Shown here in pieces: positions 13,237 to 19,474 of a stretch of 19,474 nucleotides of DNA (its first letter is position 1; the number at the start of each line of letters is the position of its first letter). The DNA is from an uncultured Alphaproteobacteria bacterium (GTDB lineage: Bacteria; Pseudomonadota; Alphaproteobacteria; RF32; CAG-239): positions 1 to 19,474 of the forward strand of contig CAKQMD010000023.1 in assembly GCA_934254925.1 (NCBI GenBank), given 5' to 3'. Made by a program: the position numbers and the translations under genes. A model generated the notes under the pieces. It saw only the letters and a program-made list of their open reading frames with translations, did no database searches and was not told where the DNA came from.

Positions 13237-13791
13237 TTGAAGAAGACATCAAAAAGTAAACTCGCCGCAACTTATGCCCTGGCTTTGTACGAAGCTGCTG
13301 CAGACGAAAAAGCGACGGCCAAGGTGGCGGCCGACGTGGAGAAGCTGCAAAAGGTTTTTGCCGTTGAGGTTGAGACGCTCAAGCAGTTGGCAAACCCCTT
13401 GTGGCCGAGCGAAGATAAGCAAAAAGCCTGGGATCTGATCGCCAAAAAAGCAAAATTGGCTCCGGCGACGCTCAATTGCATGAAGTTGTTGGCTTTGAAC
13501 AATCGCTTTGCCGAGCTTCCGGCTATTTTGGAAGCGTTTGTCGCCGTTTATCGCCAGCGCAACAATATTGAAAAGGTCGAAGTCTTTAGCGCCGTGGCTT
13601 TGAGCAATGCGCAGAGCCGCAAGTTGGAAAAGACTTTGGAAGAAAAGCTGAAAAAGAAAATCTTGTTGGTTAATGTCGTAGATCCGCAAGTTTTGGGCGG
13701 TCTGCGGATCAAATACGGGTCGTCGATGATTGACGACAGTTTGGAATCTAAGTTATATCGTTTGGAATCTGTGATGAAAGGTGGACAATAA
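13237..13791 (+). CDS. atpH: ATP synthase F1 delta subunit
   Basis: The delta subunit is the stator cap that links F1 alpha subunits to the peripheral stalk b/b'. The 184 residues have the normal length. An N-terminal helical bundle (about 1-105, SKLAATYALALYEAA at the start) is followed by the conserved C-terminal segment DPQVLGGLRIKYGSSMIDDS. The start is a TTG at 13237: an in-frame stop lies at 13204, no ATG or GTG occurs between, and AGGA (13224-13227) sits nine bases upstream. The rare start codon may limit delta synthesis, which needs only one copy per complex. The stop overlaps the atpA start as TAATG, the same junction type as xth-rnr. Confidence 0.92.
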   Translation: MKKTSKSKLAATYALALYEAAADEKATAKVAADVEKLQKVFAVEVETLKQLANPLWPSEDKQKAWDLIAKKAKLAPATLNCMKLLALNNRFAELPAILEAFVAVYRQRNNIEKVEVFSAVALSNAQSRKLEKTLEEKLKKKILLVNVVDPQVLGGLRIKYGSSMIDDSLESKLYRLESVMKGGQ

Positions 13792-15341
13792 TGTCGGTAC
13801 TTGCCAGTGAAATATCTTCGATAATCAAGGACAGAATCGAACATTCGGATATTGACGTCGATGTGGCCGAAGTCGGCAAAGTCTTGTCGGTCGGTGACGG
13901 CATCGCCCGCATTTACGGGTTGGACAAAGTTCAGGCCGGTGAGTTGGTGGAATTTGCCAGCGGCGTTAAAGGAATGGCTCTTAACCTTGAAGAAGACAAC
14001 GTCGGCGTGGTGATTTTCGGCTCCGACCAAGATATTCACGAAGGGGACACCGTTCGCCGGACGGATAAAATTGTGAGCGTGCCGGTCGGCAAAGAGCTGT
14101 TGGGCCGCGTGGTGGACGCTTTGGGAGAGCCGATAGACGGCTTGGGCCCGGTCAAAGCCAAAGAGTTCAGCCGCTCGGAGGTGAAGGCACCGGGAATTAT
14201 TCCGCGGCGGTCGGTGCATGAGCCGATGCAAACCGGCTTGAAGATTATCGACGCTTTAATCCCGATCGGGCGCGGTCAGCGTGAATTGATCATCGGCGAC
14301 CGCCAGACCGGCAAGACCGCGATCATTCTCGACACCATTATCAATCAAAAGAAAATCAATGATGCCGCCAAATCGGAAAAGGACAAGCTTTACTGCATTT
14401 ATGTGGCCGTCGGGCAAAAGCGTTCGACGGTGGCCCAGGTGGTCAAGACCTTGAAAGACGCCGGCGCGATGGAATATACCACCGTGGTGGCGGCAACGGC
14501 TTCTGATCCGGCGCCGATGCAGTATATCGCCCCTTATTCGGGTTGTGCGATGGGTGAATATTTCCGTGATCGCGGCATGCATGCGGTTATTTTCTATGAC
14601 GACCTTTCCAAACAGGCGACGGCTTATCGTCAGATGTCTTTGTTGCTCCGTCGTCCGCCAGGGCGTGAGGCTTATCCCGGCGACGTGTTTTATCTGCACT
14701 CCCGCTTGCTGGAGCGTGCCGCGAAAATGAACGATGAGGAAGGCGGCGGTTCGCTGACGGCTTTGCCGGTCATTGAAACGCAGGCAGGTGACGTTTCCGC
14801 CTACATTCCGACAAATGTGATTTCCATTACCGACGGACAGATCTTTTTGGAAACCAGTCTGTTTTACCAAGGCGTTCGTCCGGCGGTCAATGTCGGTATT
14901 TCCGTCAGCCGTGTGGGGTCCGCAGCGCAGATCAAGGCCATGAAGCAAGTGGCCGGAAAAATCAAGCTGGAATTGGCCCAATATCGCGAGATGGCTTCTT
15001 TTGCCCAGTTCTCTTCCGATCTGGACGCTTCAACTCAGGCTTTGCTGGCCCGTGGCCAACGCTTGACCGAGTTGTTGAAGCAGCGCCAATATCACCCGAT
15101 GAGCGTGGCGGAAGAAGTGGCGGCGATCTTTGCCGGAGTCCGCGGCTTTTTGGATAAAATTCCGGTTTCCGACGTGCAGGATTTTGAAGAAAAGGCCCTG
15201 CGGGCGCTTAAAGCCAATCATGCCGGTTATCTGCAGGAGATTATGGATAAGAAAGTCATCTCCGACGAACTGGACGCAAAACTGACGAAGTTTTACGAGG
15301 ACTTTACCGCCGAATATGTCGGAGAGGAAAAAGCAGCTTAA
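13791..15341 (+). CDS. atpA: ATP synthase F1 alpha subunit
   Basis: The alpha subunit forms the non-catalytic nucleotide sites of the F1 hexamer on the cytoplasmic face. All landmarks are present in 516 residues, the normal length: a beta-barrel N-domain (about 25-95), the P-loop GDRQTGKT (169-176), the FYDDLSKQ Walker B region (268-275) and SVSRVGSAAQ carrying the arginine finger Arg374 that reaches the catalytic site of beta. A helical C-domain completes the chain. AGGTGG precedes the ATG, which shares a base with the atpH stop. atpG follows after nine bases. Confidence 0.98.
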   Translation: MSVLASEISSIIKDRIEHSDIDVDVAEVGKVLSVGDGIARIYGLDKVQAGELVEFASGVKGMALNLEEDNVGVVIFGSDQDIHEGDTVRRTDKIVSVPVGKELLGRVVDALGEPIDGLGPVKAKEFSRSEVKAPGIIPRRSVHEPMQTGLKIIDALIPIGRGQRELIIGDRQTGKTAIILDTIINQKKINDAAKSEKDKLYCIYVAVGQKRSTVAQVVKTLKDAGAMEYTTVVAATASDPAPMQYIAPYSGCAMGEYFRDRGMHAVIFYDDLSKQATAYRQMSLLLRRPPGREAYPGDVFYLHSRLLERAAKMNDEEGGGSLTALPVIETQAGDVSAYIPTNVISITDGQIFLETSLFYQGVRPAVNVGISVSRVGSAAQIKAMKQVAGKIKLELAQYREMASFAQFSSDLDASTQALLARGQRLTELLKQRQYHPMSVAEEVAAIFAGVRGFLDKIPVSDVQDFEEKALRALKANHAGYLQEIMDKKVISDELDAKLTKFYEDFTAEYVGEEKAA

Positions 15342-15350
15342 GGAACCGAA

Positions 15351-16274
15351 ATGGCAGGCTTGAAAGAATTACGAAATCGGATTGAGGCAATCAAATCGAC
15401 CCAGAAAATCACTTCAGCGATGAAGATGGTGGCGGCTTCCGGGCTGCGACGGGCTCAGAGCCTGATTGCCAAATCCGAGTTCTATAACCATAACCTTTGG
15501 TCAGTGGCGCGGCGCGCGCTTTCCGAACTTGAGGAAAAGGCTCGTATTCGCGGCAAAGAGGCGGTATTACCGCATCTGCTTTCAGGCAACGGCAAAGATC
15601 AGAAGTATCTTTTGGTGGTTTTGACCTCAGACCGCGGCCTGTGCGGCAGTTTCAATGCCAACGTTGCCAAAGTCGCCGCGGCAAGGATCGAGGAATTGCA
15701 GGCTGCTGGCAAGGATGTTCAGATTTTTTGCATCGGCAAGAAAGGCAAGGATATCTTGAAGCGCAAATATGGTTCCCTGATTGTGCAGACTTTGGAAGGC
15801 GTGGCCAAAAAAGGCGCAAAATATGCCGAAACCGAAGCAATCGGCGAGCCGATTTTGGATGCTTTTCTGCGTGGTGATATTGACGTGTGCGAGGTGGTAG
15901 TCAGCCATTTTAAATCGGCGCTGAATCACCCGGTGCAAGTGGGCAGGCTGTTGCCGCTTGAGTTGGAAAAAACGGCGGAAAGCGAGACGGAGGAAGAACC
16001 GCGGCATCAGGTGGCGGGCGCTTTTTATGACTATGAGCCGGCTAAGCCGGAATTGCTGGAAGGCTTGTTGCCTCTGATCTTTCGTGGCAGCGTTTTTCAG
16101 GCGATTGTCAATTCCCAAGCTTCGGAACAGGCGGCGCGCATGACCTCAATGGAAAACGCCACCAGCAATGCCAAAGACATGATCTCGCGTTTGACTTTGC
16201 GGTATAATCGCATTCGGCAGACGGCGATTACCACGGAATTAATCGAAATTATTGCCGGAGCGGAAGCTATTTAG
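15351..16274 (+). CDS. atpG: ATP synthase F1 gamma subunit
   Basis: Gamma is the rotating central shaft. The 307-residue protein has the N-terminal coiled-coil half (1-57, LKELRNRIEAIKSTQKITSA at its start), the central Rossmann-like part with SDRGLCG (93-99) and the C-terminal coiled-coil half (about 235-307), ending in RIRQTAITTELIEIIAGAEA. It is about 15 residues longer than the usual alphaproteobacterial gamma, because of an acidic insertion (Glu/Thr-rich, about 204-216) and nearby Pro-rich sequence. AAGGA overlapping the atpA stop (15340-15344) lies six bases upstream of the ATG. The 44-base gap to atpD contains only the atpD SD. Confidence 0.97.
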   Translation: MAGLKELRNRIEAIKSTQKITSAMKMVAASGLRRAQSLIAKSEFYNHNLWSVARRALSELEEKARIRGKEAVLPHLLSGNGKDQKYLLVVLTSDRGLCGSFNANVAKVAAARIEELQAAGKDVQIFCIGKKGKDILKRKYGSLIVQTLEGVAKKGAKYAETEAIGEPILDAFLRGDIDVCEVVVSHFKSALNHPVQVGRLLPLELEKTAESETEEEPRHQVAGAFYDYEPAKPELLEGLLPLIFRGSVFQAIVNSQASEQAARMTSMENATSNAKDMISRLTLRYNRIRQTAITTELIEIIAGAEAI

Positions 16275-16318
16275 CGGCATCTTATTGTAGTTGGAAAGTT
16301 TTGTAAGGAGAATGACAG

Positions 16319-18016
16319 ATGGCTGTTGTTAAAGAAAAAGAAGCGAAAACCGCGCCGGTGAAGAAAACGGCGACGAAGAAGACAACGGAGAAAAAAGCTG
16401 CGCCCAAAAAGCCGGTGGTTAAAAAGGCTGCCGTCAAAGAAACGCCGGCAAAGGTTTCTGCCAAAGTCATTAACGCCGGGGACAAGGCTTATGCCAAGGC
16501 CGATGTGAAGCTTGAGAAAAAAGAAATTGCCGAGATCAATGCCGAAAACGCCGCGGCGGTGAAAAAAATTCACGAGACGATCAAAAAACTCGCCGGCAGC
16601 GGCAAACTCGGCCATGTCTCCCAGGTGATGGGCGCGGTGGTCGACGTTAAGTTTGACAGTCTGGAAGCTCTGCCGCCGATTTTGACGGCTTTGAAATGTG
16701 ACAACAACGGTCGGGAATTGGTTTTGGAAGTTGCCCAGCAGTTGGGCGAAAGCGTGGTCAGAACCATTGCGATGGATGCAACGGAAGGTCTGGTGCGCGG
16801 CTTGGAAGTCGTTAATACCGAAAAACCGATTGAAGTTCCGGTCGGAAAAGAAATGCTCGGTCGCATCATTAACGTGATCGGCGAACCGGTTGACGGTCGC
16901 GGTCCGGTCAAAACGAAAAAATACTATCCTATTCACCGTCCGGCACCGGCTTTTGTCGATCAATCGACGGATACGGAAGTTCTGACGACCGGTATTAAAG
17001 TGATTGACCTTTTGGAACCTTATGCCAAGGGCGGCAAGATCGGCTTGTTCGGTGGTGCCGGTGTGGGCAAGACGGTGTTGATTATGGAACTGATCAACAA
17101 TATTGCCAAAGGACACGGCGGGTATTCGGTTTTTGCCGGCGTAGGCGAAAGAACCCGCGAAGGGAATGACCTTTATCATGAAATGATCGAGTCCGGGGTT
17201 ATTGACCTTAAGGGCGACAATTCCAAGACCGTGCTGGTTTACGGCCAAATGAACGAACCTCCCGGAGCTCGTGCACGCGTGGCTTTGTCGGGGTTAACCC
17301 AAGCTGAATATTTCCGCGACGAGGAGCATCAGGACGTGTTGTTCTTTGTTGACAATATTTTCCGCTTTACTCAGGCAGGATCCGAGGTTTCGGCCTTGCT
17401 CGGCCGCATTCCTTCAGCCGTGGGGTATCAACCGACGTTGGGAACGGACATGGGTGCCATGCAGGAACGCATTACCTCGACCAAAGACGGGTCCATTACC
17501 TCGGTACAGGCGGTTTATGTGCCTGCCGACGACTTGACCGACCCGGCGCCGGCAACGACTTTTGCGCATTTGGACGCGACAACGGTGTTGTCTCGTTCAA
17601 TTGCCGAGCTTGGCATTTTCCCGGCGGTTGATCCTTTGGATTCTACCTCGCGTATTTTGGACCCGCAGATTATCGGCGACGAACATTACGAGATTGCCCG
17701 TCAGGTGCAGGAAATTCTCCAGAAATATAAATCGCTGCAAGATATTATCGCCATTTTGGGTATGGACGAGTTGTCTGAGGAAGACAAATTGACAGTGGCC
17801 CGCGCCCGCAAGGTGCAGCGTTTTCTGTCGCAACCTTTCCATGTGGCGGAAGTCTTTACCGGTGTCAAAGGAGTGTTTGTCAAACTGGAAGACACCATCA
17901 AAGGCTTTAAAGGCATTATTGAAGGAAAATACGATCATATTCCCGAACAGGCTTTCTATATGGTGGGAACAATTGAAGAAGCTTTGGAAAAAGCCAAGAC
18001 CCTGGAAGCCGCTTAA
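16319..18016 (+). CDS. atpD: ATP synthase F1 beta subunit with Lys/Ala-rich N-terminal extension
   Basis: The beta subunit carries the catalytic sites. The standard protein begins at about residue 96 (GKLGHVSQVMGAVVDV). It contains the P-loop GGAGVGKT (245-252), the catalytic Glu277-Arg278 in GERTREGND, VLFFVDNIFRFTQAGSE, and the normal C-domain. At 565 residues it exceeds the typical 470-480. The first 48 or so residues are almost only Lys, Ala, Thr, Pro, Val and Glu, like a histone-H1 tail, and a predicted charged helix (about 60-92) follows. Alphaproteobacterial AtpD proteins, as I recall, often have a shorter Ala/Lys-rich extension, so this one is at the long end. AAGGAG (16305-16310) lies eight bases upstream of the ATG, which supports the long form. 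Confidence 0.97.
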   Translation: MAVVKEKEAKTAPVKKTATKKTTEKKAAPKKPVVKKAAVKETPAKVSAKVINAGDKAYAKADVKLEKKEIAEINAENAAAVKKIHETIKKLAGSGKLGHVSQVMGAVVDVKFDSLEALPPILTALKCDNNGRELVLEVAQQLGESVVRTIAMDATEGLVRGLEVVNTEKPIEVPVGKEMLGRIINVIGEPVDGRGPVKTKKYYPIHRPAPAFVDQSTDTEVLTTGIKVIDLLEPYAKGGKIGLFGGAGVGKTVLIMELINNIAKGHGGYSVFAGVGERTREGNDLYHEMIESGVIDLKGDNSKTVLVYGQMNEPPGARARVALSGLTQAEYFRDEEHQDVLFFVDNIFRFTQAGSEVSALLGRIPSAVGYQPTLGTDMGAMQERITSTKDGSITSVQAVYVPADDLTDPAPATTFAHLDATTVLSRSIAELGIFPAVDPLDSTSRILDPQIIGDEHYEIARQVQEILQKYKSLQDIIAILGMDELSEEDKLTVARARKVQRFLSQPFHVAEVFTGVKGVFVKLEDTIKGFKGIIEGKYDHIPEQAFYMVGTIEEALEKAKTLEAA

Positions 18017-18024
18017 CTTTAAGC

Positions 18025-18055
18025 CAAGAGAGAAGAGCACGCCCCTTCTCTCTTG
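18025..18055 (+). other. Perfect hairpin between atpD and atpC
   Basis: CAAGAGAGAAG (18025-18035) and CTTCTCTCTTG (18045-18055) form an uninterrupted 11-bp stem with a nine-base loop. No T run follows, so it is not a standard terminator. It lies eight bases after the atpD stop and 25 bases before the atpC ATG, a place suited to mRNA 3'-end protection or to tuning of atpC expression. Confidence 0.7.
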
Positions 18056-18080
18056 ATTTGCCGCAGAAAAGGAATCTGTT

Positions 18081-18449
18081 ATGAAAGATGGGATCTTATT
18101 GACAATCGCGTTACCATATGACGTGATTTATCGTGAAAAAGCCGGAAAAGTTTTGTTGCCGGCCGCGGTAGCCGACGTTTTGATTCTGGAAGAGCGTGCT
18201 CCCAGCGTGTTTTTGCTGCGGGACGGCGTTTTGCGGCTGTTTTCGGCTGACGACAAAGAGATCGGCGCCTTTTTTGTCAAAGGCGGGGTGGCTGACGTTG
18301 CTGCCGACCAATGCGCCGTTTCGACCGAAGCAGCCATCGCGATTAAGGACATAACGGCGGAGGCGGCAGCCAAACAAGCCGAAGATGCCGAAAGAGAAGA
18401 CGACAAACGCTTTTATCAAATGATTGCCGGTTATCTTACCCATCGTTGA
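18081..18449 (+). CDS. atpC: ATP synthase F1 epsilon subunit
   Basis: Epsilon binds gamma and the c-ring, and can inhibit ATP hydrolysis. In 122 residues there is an N-terminal beta-sandwich (about 1-85) with FFVKGGVADV (64-73), a conserved family segment, and VSTEAA near its end. A single short C-terminal helical region (about 92-122, Ala/Glu-rich) follows. E. coli epsilon is about 139 residues, so the C-terminal part is somewhat reduced. AAAAGGA (18067-18073) lies seven bases before the ATG. The 64-base gap from atpD holds a strong hairpin. It is the last gene of the operon, with the terminator 20 bases after its stop. Confidence 0.92.
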   Translation: MKDGILLTIALPYDVIYREKAGKVLLPAAVADVLILEERAPSVFLLRDGVLRLFSADDKEIGAFFVKGGVADVAADQCAVSTEAAIAIKDITAEAAAKQAEDAEREDDKRFYQMIAGYLTHR

Positions 18450-18469
18450 TTTGAAGTTCTTTCAACCAG

Positions 18470-18504
18470 CAATCCGGACTGAGTTTTCAGTCCGGATTGT
18501 TTTT
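18470..18504 (+). terminator. Intrinsic terminator of the atp operon
   Basis: CAATCCGGACTGA (18470-18482) and TCAGTCCGGATTG (18487-18499) form a perfect 13-bp stem with a GTTT loop. Five T residues follow (18500-18504). It lies between the convergent atpC and the minus-strand gene ending at 18530. On the minus strand no T run follows, so its main role is to end the atp transcript. Confidence 0.92.
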
Positions 18505-18529
18505 GTTGTAAGATGATGTTTCTTCTGTT

Positions 18530-19474
18530 TTATTTGTAGTTTCGGGTGACACCGCTGCAAGAGATGCCTTGGTATCCGACATTAGAGCTTGTTCCGCCGT
18601 CGTCTCTGTAAATGCAGCTGCTCGAACCGGTATGGATTAATCCGCCGTAGCAAGCCGGATCGCTGTTGGAAGGATGGTAGCAGTAATCGTTGTTTTCCGG
18701 GCAACAGTAGTCATTGTTTCCGGCACAGCAGTAGGGTAAATCTTGAGGCGGAAAAGGAGTGGTGGATTTGATTATTGCATAGCCGGCACCGTCAACCGAA
18801 CAGATTCCTCCCTGCGGGTAGCCAGAAGCTTGCAAACAAGCATCATTACCGCCCAATGAGACCAAAAACCTCGGCATGTTATCCCAACCATTGTAGACAA
18901 CACGACTTTTTGAGCCAATTTGGAATTCAATATCATTGGCATTAACCCCGCTGCTGTTTTTGAAACTGCTGGCGATAATCAATTCAGCAGGGCTTCCTGA
19001 AGTATAATTGGTCATGCCTTCAAGAGAAGTCAGTAGATTTGTTGTTCCATATGTTCCGTATGTCCCTTTTTTGCAAACGAAGCTTGTCGTGTTTAACGTA
19101 GCGTCATAAATATTTAGAAACTCAGAACCGGAACAGTCAAATTGGAAAACGTCGACATCGGCTATCGTATCCTTGATTATCAATTGTGCCTTGTCTTCCA
19201 AGGTTAAAGTCTGACTGTAAGCTTCTTCCAGTCCTCCGTCAGAGCTGGAGATGGTCAGTAAGTCTTCAACAATAAGATTCTGAGTGATATTGTAATTTGT
19301 GGCAATTATGGATTGCGATGCAGCAACCGGTCTTTTAATGATCATTTCCCCGGCGTTGATTGATGGGACGGTATTAGCGAAAGTTGTGCCGTAAGCAACT
19401 ATTTTCGAGGCGTCAAGTTTGATGTCGGAAACAGCCAAATTCGAGAGCGTATCATTGCGGAAAGTGATCGTGTT
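18530..19474 (-). CDS. C-terminal part of a large secreted/surface-type protein, function unknown (partial)
   Basis: I do not recognise this protein. The frame is open to the window edge (19474), and the visible 314 residues have no credible start, so the N-terminus lies outside. The first 190 or so residues are Ser/Thr/Asn/Asp-rich, with alternating short hydrophobic strands (LIVEDLLTISSSDG, LTLEDKAQLIIKD, EFLNIYDATLNTTSF) that resemble rungs of a beta-solenoid. The last 110 residues are rich in Cys and Gly, with two tandem eight-residue units CCAGNNDY and CCPENNDY followed by CYHPSNSD. The composition fits an extracellular protein, with Cys paired as disulfides. It is convergent with atpC. 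Base use is more AT-rich than the neighbouring housekeeping genes, so it may be accessory or horizontally acquired. It has no recognisable enzymatic motif. Confidence 0.7.
   Translation of the reverse strand, partial: NTITFRNDTLSNLAVSDIKLDASKIVAYGTTFANTVPSINAGEMIIKRPVAASQSIIATNYNITQNLIVEDLLTISSSDGGLEEAYSQTLTLEDKAQLIIKDTIADVDVFQFDCSGSEFLNIYDATLNTTSFVCKKGTYGTYGTTNLLTSLEGMTNYTSGSPAELIIASSFKNSSGVNANDIEFQIGSKSRVVYNGWDNMPRFLVSLGGNDACLQASGYPQGGICSVDGAGYAIIKSTTPFPPQDLPYCCAGNNDYCCPENNDYCYHPSNSDPACYGGLIHTGSSSCIYRDDGGTSSNVGYQGISCSGVTRNYK
18683..18730 (-). repeat. Two tandem 24-bp in-frame repeats in the Cys-rich tail
   Basis: Units 18707-18730 and 18683-18706 encode CCAGNNDY and CCPENNDY in tandem. They match at about 17 of 24 bases. 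A diverged third unit (CYHPSNSD) follows toward 18660. Substitutions lie partly at third positions, which suggests duplication followed by selection on the protein. Confidence 0.6.

Noticed and set aside
16271..17248. 325-codon open frame antisense to atpD
   Set aside because: It lies wholly opposite a certain gene. Its protein is rich in Phe, His, Arg and Asn, as expected from the complement of biased codons, and it shows no family signature.
1..19474. CRISPR array, insertion sequence, prophage or tRNA-bounded island
   Set aside because: No regularly spaced repeats, transposase, phage gene or tRNA was found. XerC here is the housekeeping type next to priA, not an island integrase.

Overview
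This window looks like a chromosomal segment of an uncultured alphaproteobacterium. Four things support that. The run priA-atpHAGDC encodes only the F1 sector of ATP synthase, with the F0 genes elsewhere. A dgt / SPOR-domain / nagZ / tatA-like order is present. rnr lies close to a 55-residue cysteine-free L33 gene (rpmG), and xerC lies next to priA. The moderate GC content, AT-rich intergenic regions and lysine/alanine-rich protein tails suggest a low-to-mid GC, possibly host-associated Rhodospirillales-like lineage, but that placement is inference. Most of the window is housekeeping DNA. I see no CRISPR array, insertion sequence, rRNA or tRNA.

Layout. (1) Bases 1-836: a small single-pass membrane protein on the + strand and an unrecognised, probably disordered 143-residue protein on the - strand. 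Their stop codons overlap by four bases. (2) Bases 926-5080, - strand: an apparent operon dgt, SPOR-domain protein, M50 site-2 protease homologue, nagZ and a TatA-like protein, closed by a clear intrinsic terminator. The last four genes abut or nearly abut. (3) Bases 5112-9394, + strand: xth (exonuclease III), rnr (RNase R) and a secreted S41 protease, coupled by TAATG and ATGA junctions. rpmG follows with its own good promoter, and its terminator lies inside the 3' end of the convergent xerC. (4) Bases 9347-10806: xerC on the - strand, then a divergent three-helix membrane protein with a strong promoter, a tandem-repeat leader and a strong terminator. (5) Bases 10895-18504, + strand: priA, then atpH (TTG start), atpA, atpG, atpD (long Lys/Ala-rich N-terminal extension) and atpC. 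A perfect 11-bp hairpin separates atpD from atpC, and a 13-bp-stem terminator ends the unit. (6) Bases 18530-19474, - strand: the C-terminal part of a large unrecognised repetitive, probably secreted protein with a cysteine-rich tail. It runs off the window edge.

How the genes work together. The - strand operon mixes nucleotide-pool control (dgt), cell-envelope or division functions (SPOR protein, NagZ), intramembrane proteolysis and a Tat-like component. The xth-rnr-protease unit couples DNA repair, RNA decay and periplasmic proteolysis. PriA restarts replication and XerC resolves chromosome dimers. atpHAGDC makes the catalytic F1 head of ATP synthase.

The least explained parts are several departures from family norms: RNase R without its N-terminal winged helix, an S41 protease apparently without a PDZ domain, a solitary divergent TatA-like protein and a long extension on AtpD. 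The unknown gene with the Cys-rich repeats is also unexplained. I did not find a convincing new multi-gene system.
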